From positions 1,116,001 through 1,180,000 of the forward strand of contig NZ_PYFP01000001.1 in the NCBI RefSeq assembly GCF_003056055.1: a DNA stretch of 64,000 bases, in the 5' to 3' direction. Made by a program: the position numbers and the translations under genes. Below are positions 9,166-19,375 of this stretch, in pieces. Within the stretch, counting starts at the first letter, position 1; each line of letters starts with the position of its first letter. Source of the stretch: Glaciimonas sp. PCH181. GTDB taxonomy: Bacteria > Pseudomonadota > Gammaproteobacteria > Burkholderiales > Burkholderiaceae_D. The notes beneath the pieces were generated by a model. The model had not been told where the DNA came from and did no database searches. It was given only the letters and a program-made list of their open reading frames with translations.

Positions 9166-9624
9166 TTAGCGCAATGTCCGTAATTTCAAAATCAAGCCAA
9201 TGCCTAACAGGCTTTGAATCAGATAAATACCGCTTGCAACGCCATGCAAAATGGCAAATTGCGTCTTCGCACCTGAACTCATCACACCGCCCGGCCCTGA
9301 GGCCTCACGCAACGAAGCCATAAACGGCTGGACGCCAAAATAACCGATTAAGGTGCACACCAGCATCGCCAGCGTCAAACGCAAGACAGTCTTACGCAAT
9401 GGCGCATTGTCGTCTGCGGTCCGAAAACCAAATAATAACGTCAGCAATAATCCACATGCGATTCCCAACCAGGCTTCCACTCTAAACAAGCCCCCAGCAA
9501 TCGTGCCAGCCAAAACGCGATCTGGCAACGTGGAAAACAAGGTCGGCGCAACCAAATACCCTACGGTCCATAAACTACCTACCCACAAGGTCGCAAGCAA
9601 CAATCTTGCACGGACTACTATCAT
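9166..9624 (-). CDS. DUF4149 domain membrane protein
   Basis: This is a 152-residue inner-membrane protein with four predicted helices (about 6-30, 45-66, 82-102 and 127-148). The N-terminal W-x-G-S-L-W-T-V-G-Y-L-V-A-P-T-L-F pattern is typical of the DUF4149 family. No enzyme motifs are visible and the role is unknown. It lies between yhbY (convergent) and greA (same strand), the usual position in Burkholderiales. An alternative reading as a YggT-like or copper-type membrane protein is not supported. Confidence 0.85.
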   Translation of the reverse strand: MIVVRARLLLATLWVGSLWTVGYLVAPTLFSTLPDRVLAGTIAGGLFRVEAWLGIACGLLLTLLFGFRTADDNAPLRKTVLRLTLAMLVCTLIGYFGVQPFMASLREASGPGGVMSSGAKTQFAILHGVASGIYLIQSLLGIGLILKLRTLR

Positions 9625-9824
9625 CGTGACTCCTGAAACGGCCGCTATTGACCGGATTTCGATGGGAAATATACTAGCTGTTTGATTCTCTGATCCGGCA
9701 AACTAACCAATAAATCAGAGTGAAAAAGCAGCACTCTGATCGTTACGGCGCGCCTAAACTACGCAACCATGTCTGCATTCCATCAGGATAAGTACAAACT
9801 ATGGCCGCCGGATTTTAGAAAAAA

Positions 9825-10301
9825 TTAGATGTAACGCACTTCCAGAATTTCATACTCGCGGATGCCAGAAGGTGCCTGGACGCCGACTACATCACCGGCG
9901 CTTTTTCCGATTAACGCACGTGCAATTGGCGAGGTAACCGAAACTTTTGAGAATTTGATGTCAGCTTCATCCATTCCAACAATTTGATACGTGACCTTGT
10001 CACCTGTCTCCAAATCTTCCAAGTCAACTGTCGCAGCGAACACGACACGGCCATCAGCATCCAGTGTAGTCGGATCGATCACCTGAGCAGCGCCCAACTT
10101 GCCTTCCAAATCGGCAATTCGGCCTTCAATAAAGCCCTGACGTTCTTTCGCTGCATCGTAATCTGCATTTTCCGACAGATCGCCGTGCGCCCGTGCTTCT
10201 GCAATTGCATTGATAACGGATGGGCGCTCTTTGGTTTTCAAGCGTATCAGCTCGTCTTTCAACAATTCGGCGCCAAACTTGGTAAGAGGTACTGAGCTCA
10301 T
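9825..10301 (-). CDS. greA: Transcription elongation factor GreA
   Basis: GreA rescues backtracked RNA polymerase by stimulating cleavage of the nascent RNA. The 158-residue protein has an N-terminal coiled coil (about 5-75) whose tip contains D-L-S-E-N-A-D-Y, including the acidic residues that act in the polymerase channel, and a C-terminal FKBP-like domain. The start is placed at the ATG at 10301, giving the family N-terminus M-S-S-V-P-L-T-K. An in-frame ATG at 10337 would add 12 atypical residues. It follows carB on the same strand, separated by a strong hairpin. Confidence 0.96.
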   Translation of the reverse strand: MSSVPLTKFGAELLKDELIRLKTKERPSVINAIAEARAHGDLSENADYDAAKERQGFIEGRIADLEGKLGAAQVIDPTTLDADGRVVFAATVDLEDLETGDKVTYQIVGMDEADIKFSKVSVTSPIARALIGKSAGDVVGVQAPSGIREYEILEVRYI

Positions 10302-10487
10302 AGGAATATTATTCAAAAATCTACTACAGTTTGTCAATTTAGCAAATTGCCTGGAGATGTGACGTCGAGGTCAACACTCTCGCAGCGCTCTTCACTAGCG
10401 TTATTTTGCTAATCTATTTAGACCACTACTTCTGGCGCAGAATACATTCCTTCACCAGACATCATGACAGTGATGCAATAAAAGATC

Positions 10488-10536
10488 GCGGAGGTCGCAG
10501 GCAGTACCGAATTTCGGCATTGCCTGCGACCTCCGC
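10488..10536 (-). terminator. Strong 16-bp stem-loop between carB and greA
   Basis: The arms GCGGAGGTCGCAGGCA and TGCCTGCGACCTCCGC pair perfectly over 16 bp around a 17-base loop that can itself form CCGAA/TTCGG. On the minus strand it is followed by GATCTTTTATTG. It lies 33 bases after the carB stop, so it probably ends or stabilises the carAB message. The T-run is short, which leaves room for an RNA-stabilising role. Confidence 0.8.
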
Positions 10537-10568
10537 ATGCACTTCTATAAAAATCCTACGTGTCGAGC

Positions 10569-13500
10569 TTAGTGTAAGGTTTTATGCAAACCTTGTAAAT
10601 CGTAGACATTCAGCTCGTTCAGATGACGCATGCCCTCAACCGCAGCTTCAGCGCCAGCGATAGTCGTGTAAGTCGTCGCCCGCGCTTGCAATGCAGACGT
10701 TCTGATTGCCCTGGAATCGACAATCGCACTACGCTTTTCTTCGACAGTATTAATGACCAATGTAATTTCATTGTTTTTAATCATGTCGACGACGTGCGGA
10801 CGGCCTTCAACCACCTTATTCACGGTCTTCACCGGGATGCCAGCGGCCTGAATAGCGGCAGCAGTTCCTTTGGTAGCAACGACCGAAAATCCCATTCCGA
10901 CCAAATCTTTAGCAACCTTCACTGCACGTGGTTTATCACCTGCTTTGACGCTTAAGAATACCTGGCCTGAAGTTGGCAGCTTGATTCCTGCTCCCAATTG
11001 CGATTTAACGAAGGCCTCGCCAAAGGTTTTTCCGACTCCCATCACTTCGCCGGTTGATTTCATTTCCGGGCCGAGAATGGTATCTACGCCAGGGAACTTA
11101 ACGAATGGGAATACAGCTTCTTTGACACTGAAATACTTCGGCACAACTTCGTCTTTAATGCCTTGGCTATCCAGCGATTGACCAACCATGCAGCGTGCTG
11201 CAATTTTCGCCAATTGCAAGCCAGTTGCCTTTGAAACAAATGGCACCGTACGCGAGGCACGTGGATTCACTTCCAGGACAAACACAACATCTTTGCCGTC
11301 AATCTGTTGAATCGCAAACTGCACGTTCATCAGACCAATCACGTTCAAGCCCTTAGCCATCAACGCGGTCTGACGCTTCAATTCGTCAATAGTTTCCTGC
11401 GCTAACGAATATGGCGGCAACGAACATGCTGAATCGCCCGAATGGACACCAGCTTGCTCGATATGCTCCATGACGCCGCCAATGAAAGTGCGTTCGCCAT
11501 CCGACAAACAATCCACATCGACTTCAATTGCATCGTTCAGGAAGCGATCTAGCAATACCGGCGAATCATGTGAAACCTTAACCGCCTCACGCATATAGCG
11601 CTCAAGATCGCGTTGCTCGTGGACAATTTCCATCGCACGACCACCTAAAACGTACGATGGACGAACGACTAACGGATAGCCGATTTCTTGTGCCAGACGC
11701 AATGCGTCCTCTTCGGTACGTGCAGTCCGATTTGGCGGCTGACGCAGATTCAGGTCGTGCAACAGCTTTTGAAAACGTTCACGATCTTCAGCCGCATCAA
11801 TCATGTCTGGCGAAGTACCAACGATAGGTACGCCATTCGCTTCTAGATCCAAAGCGAGCTTCAATGGCGTTTGACCACCGTACTGAACGATGACGCCATA
11901 AGGCTTTTCTTTGTCGACGATTTCCAGTACATCTTCCAACGTCAACGATTCAAAGTACAAACGATCAGACGTATCGTAATCGGTTGATACTGTTTCTGGA
12001 TTACAGTTGACCATGATGGTCTCGTAACCGTCTTCACGCAACGCTAGCGCCGCGTGCACGCAACAATAGTCGAATTCGATACCTTGGCCGATACGGTTAG
12101 GACCGCCGCCAAGTACCATAATTTTCTTTTTGTCAGTCGGATTCGACTCGCACTCTTCCTCGTAGGTCGAATACATGTAGGCCGTATTCGTTGAAAACTC
12201 ACCCGCGCAGGTGTCGACACGTTTGTAGACCGGACGCAGATTCAAAGCATGGCGCTTGGCACGCACTTCCGTATCGGTAACTTTCAGCAACTTAGCCAGG
12301 CGGCGATCCGCAAAACCTTGTTGCTTGAGCTTGAACAATGTATCGCGATCCAGTCCCTCTAGCGTTTGGGTGCTTTCGAGCCACAATTCAGTATCGACGA
12401 TTTCTTTAATTTGCGACAGAAACCATGGATCGATATGCGTCAGTTGATGCACTTCTTCCAAGCTAAAACCTTGCGCGAAAGCATCACCGACATACCAGAT
12501 ACGATCCGGACCAGGTTCGCCGAGTTCTTCTTCGATGACTTCGCGATCTTGAGTTTTTTCATTCATGCCATCAACGCCGACTTCCAGTCCGCGCAAAGCC
12601 TTTTGAAATGACTCTTGGAAAGTGCGGCCAATCGCCATCACTTCGCCAACGGATTTCATTTGCGTGGTCAGGTGATCGTCAGCAGCCGGAAATTTTTCAA
12701 ATGCGAAACGCGGAATCTTGGTGACGACGTAATCGATTGATGGCTCAAACGAGGCAGGCGTCGCACCGCCAGTGATTTCATTGCGCAATTCATCCAATGT
12801 AAAACCGACAGCAAGCTTCGCCGCGATTTTCGCAATCGGGAAACCGGTTGCTTTAGACGCCAATGCAGAAGAGCGTGAAACACGCGGATTCATTTCGATG
12901 ACAATCATCCGACCATCCGCCGGATTGACTGAAAACTGCACGTTCGAACCGCCAGTATCAACACCAATTTCACGCAACACCGCAAGTGAAGCGTTACGCA
13001 TGATTTGATACTCTTTATCCGTCAGCGTTTGCGCTGGCGCTACCGTGATTGAATCGCCGGTATGCACGCCCATCGGGTCCAGATTTTCGATAGAGCAGAC
13101 GATAATGCAGTTGTCTGCCTTATCGCGCACAACTTCCATCTCAAACTCTTTCCAACCAATCAGCGATTCTTCAATCAGCAGCTCCTTGGTCGGCGACGCT
13201 TCCAGGCCGCGTTTGCAAATCGCTTCGAATTCTTCAGCGTTATAAGCAATTCCGCCGCCAGTACCGCCCATGGTAAACGATGGACGAATAATGCTAGGAA
13301 ATCCGAGTTCTTTTTGAACCGCCCAAGCCTCATCCATCGTATGCGCCACACCTGAACGCGCCGAAGCGAGGCCAATTTTGGTCATCGCCGCTTTGAATTT
13401 GGAGCGATCTTCAGCTTTGTCGATTGCTTCTGGCGAAGCGCCGATCAGTTCGACGTTGTACTTGGTCAGAATACCGTGGTGATGCAAATCCAGCGCACAG

Positions 13501-13790
13501 TTCAGCGCAGTCTGGCCGCCCATCGTCGGTAAAATCGCATCCGGCTTTTCCTTAGCGATAATGCGCTCTACCACTTGCCAGGTAATTGGCTCAATGTACG
13601 TTACATCAGCCATCTCCGGGTCGGTCATGATGGTCGCAGGATTGCTGTTGACCAAAATGACTTTATAACCTTCTTCACGCAATGCTTTACAAGCTTGTGC
13701 GCCGGAATAATCGAACTCGCAGGCCTGGCCGATAATGATCGGACCAGCGCCAATAATCAGGATGCTTTTTATATCGGTACGCTTAGGCAT
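10569..13790 (-). CDS. carB: Carbamoyl-phosphate synthase large subunit
   Basis: CarB makes carbamoyl phosphate from bicarbonate, ammonia and two ATP for the pyrimidine and arginine pathways. The 1073-residue length is typical. It opens with [21 protein letters not shown]. The repeated [11 protein letters not shown] near 575 marks the second synthetase half. Each half has an ATP-grasp fold, and the last roughly 130 residues form the MGS-like allosteric domain. Its start overlaps the end of carA by 8 bases, indicating translational coupling. Confidence 0.98.
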   Translation of the reverse strand: MPKRTDIKSILIIGAGPIIIGQACEFDYSGAQACKALREEGYKVILVNSNPATIMTDPEMADVTYIEPITWQVVERIIAKEKPDAILPTMGGQTALNCALDLHHHGILTKYNVELIGASPEAIDKAEDRSKFKAAMTKIGLASARSGVAHTMDEAWAVQKELGFPSIIRPSFTMGGTGGGIAYNAEEFEAICKRGLEASPTKELLIEESLIGWKEFEMEVVRDKADNCIIVCSIENLDPMGVHTGDSITVAPAQTLTDKEYQIMRNASLAVLREIGVDTGGSNVQFSVNPADGRMIVIEMNPRVSRSSALASKATGFPIAKIAAKLAVGFTLDELRNEITGGATPASFEPSIDYVVTKIPRFAFEKFPAADDHLTTQMKSVGEVMAIGRTFQESFQKALRGLEVGVDGMNEKTQDREVIEEELGEPGPDRIWYVGDAFAQGFSLEEVHQLTHIDPWFLSQIKEIVDTELWLESTQTLEGLDRDTLFKLKQQGFADRRLAKLLKVTDTEVRAKRHALNLRPVYKRVDTCAGEFSTNTAYMYSTYEEECESNPTDKKKIMVLGGGPNRIGQGIEFDYCCVHAALALREDGYETIMVNCNPETVSTDYDTSDRLYFESLTLEDVLEIVDKEKPYGVIVQYGGQTPLKLALDLEANGVPIVGTSPDMIDAAEDRERFQKLLHDLNLRQPPNRTARTEEDALRLAQEIGYPLVVRPSYVLGGRAMEIVHEQRDLERYMREAVKVSHDSPVLLDRFLNDAIEVDVDCLSDGERTFIGGVMEHIEQAGVHSGDSACSLPPYSLAQETIDELKRQTALMAKGLNVIGLMNVQFAIQQIDGKDVVFVLEVNPRASRTVPFVSKATGLQLAKIAARCMVGQSLDSQGIKDEVVPKYFSVKEAVFPFVKFPGVDTILGPEMKSTGEVMGVGKTFGEAFVKSQLGAGIKLPTSGQVFLSVKAGDKPRAVKVAKDLVGMGFSVVATKGTAAAIQAAGIPVKTVNKVVEGRPHVVDMIKNNEITLVINTVEEKRSAIVDSRAIRTSALQARATTYTTIAGAEAAVEGMRHLNELNVYDLQGLHKTLH

Positions 13791-14946
13791 TTTTATTTTT
13801 CTCCATCATCGCCACAAAGCGATCGAACAAAGGGGCGACGTCAGTTGGGCCGGGCGATGCTTCTGGATGGCCCTGGAAACAAAATGCTGGCTTATCAGTC
13901 CTCTCAAAACCTTGCAAGGAGCCATCAAATAGCGAAACATGCGTAACGCGACAATTGGCCGGCAAGGTGGCTGAATCAACGGCAAAACCGTGATTCTGCG
14001 AAGTGATCATGACTTTTTTCGAATCGAGATCCTGAACCGGATGATTTGCGCCGTGATGACCGAATTTCATCTTCAAAGTCTTCGCGCCGGAAGCCAGTGC
14101 CATGATTTGATGCCCCAGACAGATGCCAAAAACAGGCACGCCACGTTCGATCAATTCCTTCGTCGCTGCAATCGCGTAATCGCACGGCTCAGGATCACCA
14201 GGACCATTCGACAGGAAGATGCCATCCGGATTCAATGCCAACGCTTCAGCAGCTGTTGCTTGCGCTGGAAGTACAGTCACTTTGCAACCGCGCTCAGCCA
14301 ACATCCGCAAGATATTAAACTTGACGCCATAGTCGTAGGCCACGACATGGTACTTAGGGGTGATTTGTTGATCGTAGCCGCGGCCGAGACGCCATTCTGT
14401 CTCGCTCCAGCTGTAAGGCTTAGTTGTTGAAACTACTTTCGCCAGATCCATTCCCGCTAATCCGGGGAAGCTTCGCGCTAAATCCAGCGCCGCGGCTGTA
14501 GCGATAGCAATATCTGCTTCGCCAGTCACGATCGCGCCGCTTTGCGCACCTGTTTCGCGCAAAATGCGTGTCAACTTACGCGTATCTATTCCTGCAATAG
14601 CGACAATGTTCGCATCTTGCAAGTAAGCTTCAAGCGTTTTAGTAGAGCGAAAATTAGAAACCAGACGCGGTAAATCGCGAATAATTAAACCAGCGGCATG
14701 GACCTTGGAGGACTCAATATCCTCTGAATTCACGCCAGTATTGCCGATGTGGGGATAAGTCAGTGTGACGATTTGTCGACTGTAGCTAGGATCGGTGAGA
14801 ATTTCCTGGTATCCGGTCATTGCGGTATTAAATACCACCTCACCGGTCGTATGGCCAACTGCGCCAATCGAAAAACCTTTAAAAATTGTCCCATCTGCAA
14901 GCGCGAGGACGGCCGGAACAGCATGGCCAGAAAAAAATGGCGGCAA
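13783..14946 (-). CDS. carA: Carbamoyl-phosphate synthase small subunit (glutaminase)
   Basis: CarA hydrolyses glutamine and passes ammonia to CarB. The 387-residue protein has the CPSase small-chain N-domain and a class I glutamine amidotransferase domain with the nucleophile Cys276 in G-I-C-L-G-H-Q and the His/Glu pair in G-H-P-E-A-S-P-G. The start is a TTG at 14946, chosen because AGGAG lies six bases upstream and no ATG fits the family N-terminus. The leader of about 140 bases has a consensus-like promoter and a hairpin followed by six T, which could allow attenuation by pyrimidines or arginine. Confidence 0.96.
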   Translation of the reverse strand: MPPFFSGHAVPAVLALADGTIFKGFSIGAVGHTTGEVVFNTAMTGYQEILTDPSYSRQIVTLTYPHIGNTGVNSEDIESSKVHAAGLIIRDLPRLVSNFRSTKTLEAYLQDANIVAIAGIDTRKLTRILRETGAQSGAIVTGEADIAIATAAALDLARSFPGLAGMDLAKVVSTTKPYSWSETEWRLGRGYDQQITPKYHVVAYDYGVKFNILRMLAERGCKVTVLPAQATAAEALALNPDGIFLSNGPGDPEPCDYAIAATKELIERGVPVFGICLGHQIMALASGAKTLKMKFGHHGANHPVQDLDSKKVMITSQNHGFAVDSATLPANCRVTHVSLFDGSLQGFERTDKPAFCFQGHPEASPGPTDVAPLFDRFVAMMEKNKNA

Positions 14947-14996
14947 AGGTAACTCCTGATGTTGTTACCGTCGCTGCGCTGTGCCAGATGACCGCT

Positions 14997-15045
14997 AAAA
15001 AACCCCAAAAGAGAAGAATTTGGCAGTATTAATAGTCTTTTTGGG
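14997..15045 (-). promoter_or_regulatory. carA: Possible intrinsic attenuator in the carAB leader
   Basis: On the minus strand CCCAAAA (about 15039-15045) can pair with TTTTGGG (15004-15010), followed at once by G and six T (14997-15002). The loop is long, about 28 bases, and the stem is short, so the structure is weak on its own. Its place 50 bases upstream of the carA start is where an attenuator would be expected. No leader peptide ATG and no obvious PyrR-binding loop were seen. Confidence 0.4.
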
Positions 15046-15097
15046 ACGAAATGGGGATGTATGCGCTACGACGGAGTAAATTGGGCTAAACCGTGCG

Positions 15098-15126
15098 AGT
15101 ATAGCGCAGAACTACTTTTCCGACAA
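15098..15126 (-). promoter_or_regulatory. carA: Sigma70-type promoter of carAB
   Basis: On the minus strand TTGTCG (15121-15126) and TATACT (15098-15103) are separated by exactly 17 bases. Both boxes are close to the consensus. Transcription would start near 15090, leaving a leader of about 145 bases before the TTG start of carA. Confidence 0.75.
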
Positions 15127-15321
15127 TCTGAAGTAGCTATGACTTAGTATTATGAAGAAAATTCTGCTTATCGAAAAGTACAAAGATTAATGCATTAATT
15201 GGCGCTTAACGCAATAACTAATCGTCATCTTAAAATTACAATTAATTACTATCGGTATTTGGGGCGACGAGTACATAACACATCGCCACCCCGATCATAC
15301 AAGCAAATACCAAACACTAAC

Positions 15322-15729
15322 TTATGCAGTCAGGGCGGCAATACCTGCCTTGGCAATTTGCACATCTTCCGATGACTTGACGCCAGACACGCCAACAGCA
15401 CCCAGATATTCGCCATTAACAATGATCGGCACGCCGCCTTCAAGCAGACCTTCGAGGTTAGGGGCCGTAATAAACGAAAAACGACCGTTGTTGATCATAT
15501 CTTCGTAGACTTTGGATTCACGCTGACCTAGCGATGCAGTTTTAGCCTTGGCAGGAGCTATGTGCGCAGAAATCGGCGCAGCGCCATCCAGACGTTGCAA
15601 CCACAATAAATGACCACCGTCATCAACGATAGAAATCGTCACTGCCCATTTGTTTGCTACGGCTTCTGCCTCAGCTGCATGTGCAATTTTTTTTACATCA
15701 TCGAGTGTCAACACTTGCTTGGATTTCAT
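15322..15729 (-). CDS. HbpS/GlcG-family protein
   Basis: This protein of 135 residues belongs to the GlcG/HbpS family: an N-terminal helix, then the strand motif S-I-V-D-D-G-G-H-L-L, and later G-G-V-P-I-I-V-N-G-E-Y-L-G-A-V-G-V-S-G. Family members bind haem or act as small-molecule sensors, and some have no known role. The start is set at the ATG at 15729 because AAGGAG lies five bases upstream. A longer in-frame start at 15843 would add 38 residues without family similarity. There is no signal peptide, so it should be cytoplasmic. It is a single-gene unit. Confidence 0.85.
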   Translation of the reverse strand: MKSKQVLTLDDVKKIAHAAEAEAVANKWAVTISIVDDGGHLLWLQRLDGAAPISAHIAPAKAKTASLGQRESKVYEDMINNGRFSFITAPNLEGLLEGGVPIIVNGEYLGAVGVSGVKSSEDVQIAKAGIAALTA

Positions 15730-15977
15730 TATTTCTCCTTGGATAATGGAGATTATTGTACTTGAGTGAGATGAAATATACTTGCAGGCATATAGATAAA
15801 CGAAAAAATCAGGTACGAAATAGCTTTTTTCGATTATTATCATCCATTAATTTATTCGTTTTGGGAACTTGTAGCCCGCTTTGCCATCAGGTCATGCATC
15901 TTGAGTTAAGCCTTTGTTAATACGACTCCTATTCACTTACCTTCATGCGGTCATATTTGACCCAAGCCTCAAACACG

Positions 15978-16577
15978 ATGACGATTAAAACAGCCTCCCC
16001 CCTATTTCATACATTTGCACTGACAGCTACGATGCTGGCAGGTTGCTGGTTAGCCAGTCCGGCATGGGGTACTGATATTACCGACCTGTATAACGCTCCG
16101 CCTCCTTCCAATCCCGCACCTCGCAGTAAATTTCAGCAATTCACCGAACAAATTACCGAGCGCGCTTCCGATCTTGCACAAAGTGCCATAGGCTTGATCG
16201 GCATCCATTACAAATATGGTGGGAATTCTCCGCAAACAGGTTTGGATTGCAGCGGTTTGGTACGTTATGTATTTAAGGAAGCGCTAGGAATCAATTTGCC
16301 ACGGACTTCGGCTGAACTTAGCCGCGAAGGCGAACGAGTTGATCAGCAAGATTTGAAACCGGGCGATCTAGTGTTTTATAACACTTTGCGACGCAGCTTT
16401 TCACATGTCGGCATTTATTTAGGCGATAACAAATTTATTCATGCACCGCGCACCGGTGCTGCAGTACGGATCGAAAGTATGGACCTTGCGTATTGGAAAA
16501 ATCGCTTTAATGGCGCACGGCGCATTAGCGATCTCGATCCAGCGACAGTAGCGAACATTTCAGCAACACAGCAATAA
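15978..16577 (+). CDS. NlpC/P60 (C40) cell-wall hydrolase, secreted
   Basis: This gene encodes a predicted DL-endopeptidase that cuts peptidoglycan stem peptides. A signal peptide covers about residues 1-31 and ends near A-W-G. The NlpC/P60 domain holds the catalytic Cys91 in D-C-S-G-L-V, His143 in S-H-V-G-I-Y and a third polar residue, His155, in H-A-P-R-T-G, so the triad is complete. The start at 15978 gives a normal signal peptide; an ATG at 15945 is also in frame and neither has a clear Shine-Dalgarno. It has no operon partners and ends at a strong terminator shared with the convergent patatin gene. Confidence 0.93.
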   Translation: MTIKTASPLFHTFALTATMLAGCWLASPAWGTDITDLYNAPPPSNPAPRSKFQQFTEQITERASDLAQSAIGLIGIHYKYGGNSPQTGLDCSGLVRYVFKEALGINLPRTSAELSREGERVDQQDLKPGDLVFYNTLRRSFSHVGIYLGDNKFIHAPRTGAAVRIESMDLAYWKNRFNGARRISDLDPATVANISATQQ

Positions 16578-16600
16578 TTGCTCAAAACGTTGCATAATAA

Positions 16601-16630
16601 AAAAGCCACATTTATAGAAATGTGGCTTTT
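16601..16630. terminator. Bidirectional terminator between NlpC/P60 and patatin genes
   Basis: The arms AAAAGCCACATTT and AAATGTGGCTTTT enclose a four-base loop. A-runs and T-runs on both sides let it work in either direction. It lies between convergent genes. Confidence 0.9.
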
Positions 16631-16736
16631 TTATTGGGCAAATCATTAATGCTCATAAACAGATACTTATACCTTTGGCCCCCAATATCCCCGTGCAAGG
16701 GGAGTCTATTCGCAACCTCCCCCTGCGCGTCAGAGA

Positions 16737-17681
16737 TTACTCCCCGCGCTTCTCTTGCAACTTCTTTTTGATCAACGTCATTTGCGCCATCGTTGCTTGC
16801 TCGCCAGCCAGAATGGCCATGTTCCGGGCATTAAAATCATTGCCTTTCATGGTATTCAGGTTAGGACGAATCACAATATCCGCCTCTTTTAAATCATTTT
16901 TATTAATACTTTGCCCCATGATGGCGAAAGTCTGCAACAGCACGTCCACGGAACTAGATGCAGCCTGCGACTCCGGTGCTGCAGATAGATTCACTGCAAT
17001 GACAAAATCGGCGCCCATTTCCTTGGCATAACGTACAGGAACCGGTGCGACCAGCCCCCCATCGACATATTGATGACTACCAATTTTCACTGCCTGAAAC
17101 ACACCTGGCACAGCAGAAGAGGCACGTACTGCTAATCCGGTATTTCCGCGTCGAAACAAAATCGGCTGGCCGGAGTTGAGATCGGTAGCGACTGCGCCAA
17201 ATGGTATTTTCAATTTTTCAATAGGCACGTTATGCACGGCCTGATTGACGTAGTTCTGTAAGCCCACCCCTTTCAAAACGCCACTTACTTTCGCAAATAG
17301 CGGTATCGACCAGTCCGAGAAGGCCGCTTCATCCATTTTCAACGCCATCTGTTGCAGCGCAAAGCCGTTATTACCCGCGGCGTAAAGCGCACCAACCACA
17401 CTGCCCGCGCTAGTCCCAACGACTATATCAGGCACAATCCCCTGCGCTTCCAGAGCCTTGATCACGCCGATATGGGCAAAACCACGTGCCGCACCGCCAC
17501 CTAGCGCCAAACCAATTTTGATTGGGCGCGGCGCTTCCTTCTGGACCACTACTACAGGGATTGGTACAGCAGGCGGCGGCACAGTCGTCTGGCAAGCAGT
17601 CAGTAGAGAGAAGGCCAGCAAACCCGCCAGCGGCAAACGCATTGGTCGCAGAGACCGGCGGTGTAAAGAAAATAGATTCAT
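16737..17681 (-). CDS. Patatin-like phospholipase, predicted lipoprotein
   Basis: This 314-residue member of the patatin/RssA family has the oxyanion-hole G-G-G-A-A-R-G at 61-67, the nucleophile Ser91 in G-T-S-A-G, and the catalytic Asp207 in V-D-G-G, so the Ser-Asp dyad is intact. The N-terminus is basic and hydrophobic, ending in L-L-T-A-C with a lipobox cysteine at 30, so the enzyme is probably attached to a membrane by lipid. A proline-rich linker follows (about 35-50). It should hydrolyse acyl esters of phospholipids; the true substrate is unknown. It stands alone, downstream of phoR on the same strand after 190 bases. Confidence 0.92.
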   Translation of the reverse strand: MNLFSLHRRSLRPMRLPLAGLLAFSLLTACQTTVPPPAVPIPVVVVQKEAPRPIKIGLALGGGAARGFAHIGVIKALEAQGIVPDIVVGTSAGSVVGALYAAGNNGFALQQMALKMDEAAFSDWSIPLFAKVSGVLKGVGLQNYVNQAVHNVPIEKLKIPFGAVATDLNSGQPILFRRGNTGLAVRASSAVPGVFQAVKIGSHQYVDGGLVAPVPVRYAKEMGADFVIAVNLSAAPESQAASSSVDVLLQTFAIMGQSINKNDLKEADIVIRPNLNTMKGNDFNARNMAILAGEQATMAQMTLIKKKLQEKRGE

Positions 17682-17871
17682 GGAGTAAGCAACACGACGA
17701 GAACGTGGATTCTACATCAGCAGCGCGTCAGTTCAGCGCGGATAGAAAAAGAAGGGCTAATTGTTGAATATAGGCAATATTGCCTGATAAGGCGGCTTAT
17801 TTCCCGAAGGAAATTATTCCCCAGGATACGCGGGCTAAACGCGCCCATGACAACATGCCATGGGCCGCATC

Positions 17872-19185
17872 TCAATCATTCAATAAATCAGCCTTCTCCA
17901 CCACGATTGAGGCGGGCAAACGCACAGTAAAGACACTCCCTTTATCCGGTGTAGACTCTACCGCCAGCGTGCCGCCATGACGCAGCAGCACGTGCTTGAC
18001 GATAGCAAGGCCAAGCCCGGTTCCCTGCGTTTCGCGGGAGCGACTTTTATCGACGCGATAGAACCGCTCGGTTAAACGAGAAATATGCTCCGGGCTAAAC
18101 CCAATCCCACTATCGCGTACGACCAGTTGCGGCCCCGCCATAGTGTTTTGCCAAAGCAAATCGATTTTTCCGCCGGGCGGTGTGTAACGTACCGCGTTAG
18201 ACACGAGATTATTGAAAGCACTGCGCAGTTCTTCCGTGCTGCCGTTAATATCCGGACCTTCAACGCGCAAGGAAAAAACGTGCTGACCAGCCGACAATAC
18301 CTCCACTTCTTGTAAGATATTTTTCAGCATAGCGTGGATATTTACTCGCTCCGGCCGCATGGGATAATCGATCGATTCCAATCGGGTTAATGTCAACATA
18401 TCGCCAATCAGATTTTGCATGCGATGTCCCTGCTCCGTCATCATCTTCAAATGTCCAGCGCGTACATTAGGGTCCAGATTAGGATGCGCCTGCGCAATCT
18501 CTAAAAATCCATTAATCACTGTCAGCGGGGTGCGCAGTTCATGCGATGCGTTAGCGATAAAGTCGCGCCGCATCATATCGATCCGCTCCGACTCGGTGGC
18601 GTCGTGCGTAACCAGAATTTGCCGACGATTTTCAAACGGAATAATCTGCACCACCAACTTGCGTTCACGCAATGTCAACATTAATGGCTGGTCATAGCGA
18701 CCTAAAATAATGTAATCGATGAAATCTGGATTGCGAATCAGATTGGTAACACGCATCCCCTTATCGCGCCCATGCTGCAATCCCAAATGCCGCTCGGCAG
18801 CAGGATTGCACCACTCAAGAAATAAGACATCGTCCATGATAACGACGCCATCCGGCAACAAATGCATGGCCTGCCGGAAGCGCGCCAGCCATTCAGAGAG
18901 TTCAGCCTGATTTTTTTCGTCATCGCGCCGTAAGCGGTATAAACGCGAAAAAATGTCGGTCCAGGCGCCCCACCCATCCGGCAATTTCTCACCACGAGGA
19001 TTATCGAGCCAGCCACCCAAACGGTATAGATAATAAAGCTGCAACACTACCATCGCCACCATGCTCATCAAGCACAGCAATAAGCCACACACAGGTCCCC
19101 AAAAAAACCAGGCTACTGCGGAAACGGCAAAAATCAGCAGCATTCGTAACGCTGCCGGTATCCAAAATAACATCTGAGGATTCAT
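17872..19185 (-). CDS. phoR: Phosphate regulon sensor histidine kinase PhoR
   Basis: PhoR phosphorylates PhoB when phosphate is scarce, responding to the Pst-PhoU complex. The 437-residue protein has two hydrophobic N-terminal segments without a periplasmic domain, a PAS domain with L-E-W-C-N-P-A-A-E-R, HisKA with His215 in A-S-H-E-L-R-T-P, and a full HATPase domain (N box, G-I-G-F, G-T-G-L-G-L-A). The start at 19185 (M-N-P-Q) is preferred over 19239 because the added 18 residues are not hydrophobic or family-like. Its place after phoB and phoU identifies it as the pst-linked PhoR. Confidence 0.94.
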   Translation of the reverse strand: MNPQMLFWIPAALRMLLIFAVSAVAWFFWGPVCGLLLCLMSMVAMVVLQLYYLYRLGGWLDNPRGEKLPDGWGAWTDIFSRLYRLRRDDEKNQAELSEWLARFRQAMHLLPDGVVIMDDVLFLEWCNPAAERHLGLQHGRDKGMRVTNLIRNPDFIDYIILGRYDQPLMLTLRERKLVVQIIPFENRRQILVTHDATESERIDMMRRDFIANASHELRTPLTVINGFLEIAQAHPNLDPNVRAGHLKMMTEQGHRMQNLIGDMLTLTRLESIDYPMRPERVNIHAMLKNILQEVEVLSAGQHVFSLRVEGPDINGSTEELRSAFNNLVSNAVRYTPPGGKIDLLWQNTMAGPQLVVRDSGIGFSPEHISRLTERFYRVDKSRSRETQGTGLGLAIVKHVLLRHGGTLAVESTPDKGSVFTVRLPASIVVEKADLLND

Positions 19186-19375
19186 AGGGTATTCAGTAAG
19201 GAAGAGATTACAAGGGATTACCCAGGATCGTTCCAGCAAGGTGATTATCGCACCAGCTGGAACAGGCAGTTATGAAGGAGCGTATCGCATAAACTGCAGC
19301 GTCGAAAAGGCAAAGTAACGCGGCAAGATGATGTGCGTAATTCCGCATTACGCAAAAACGACCAACTAAAAATGT

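Larger units (their letters stand above)
14947..15321. other. Leader of carAB and spacer to the HbpS-like gene
   Basis: This non-coding stretch holds the carA ribosome-binding site (AGGAG at about 14953-14957), a possible attenuator (14997-15045) and a promoter (15098-15126), all on the minus strand. From about 15130 to 15321 the DNA is AT-rich and I see no gene. Around 15260-15290 the bases GGGGCGACGAG and CATCGCCACCCC form an imperfect hairpin just past the HbpS-like gene. Confidence 0.6.

Noticed and set aside
13575..13946. Open frame antisense to the carA/carB junction
   Set aside because: It overlaps two certain genes on the other strand and its translation has no family features.
15730..15843. 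Longer N-terminus for the HbpS/GlcG-like protein
   Set aside because: The added 38 residues lack family similarity, and the strong AAGGAG before 15729 decides the shorter start.
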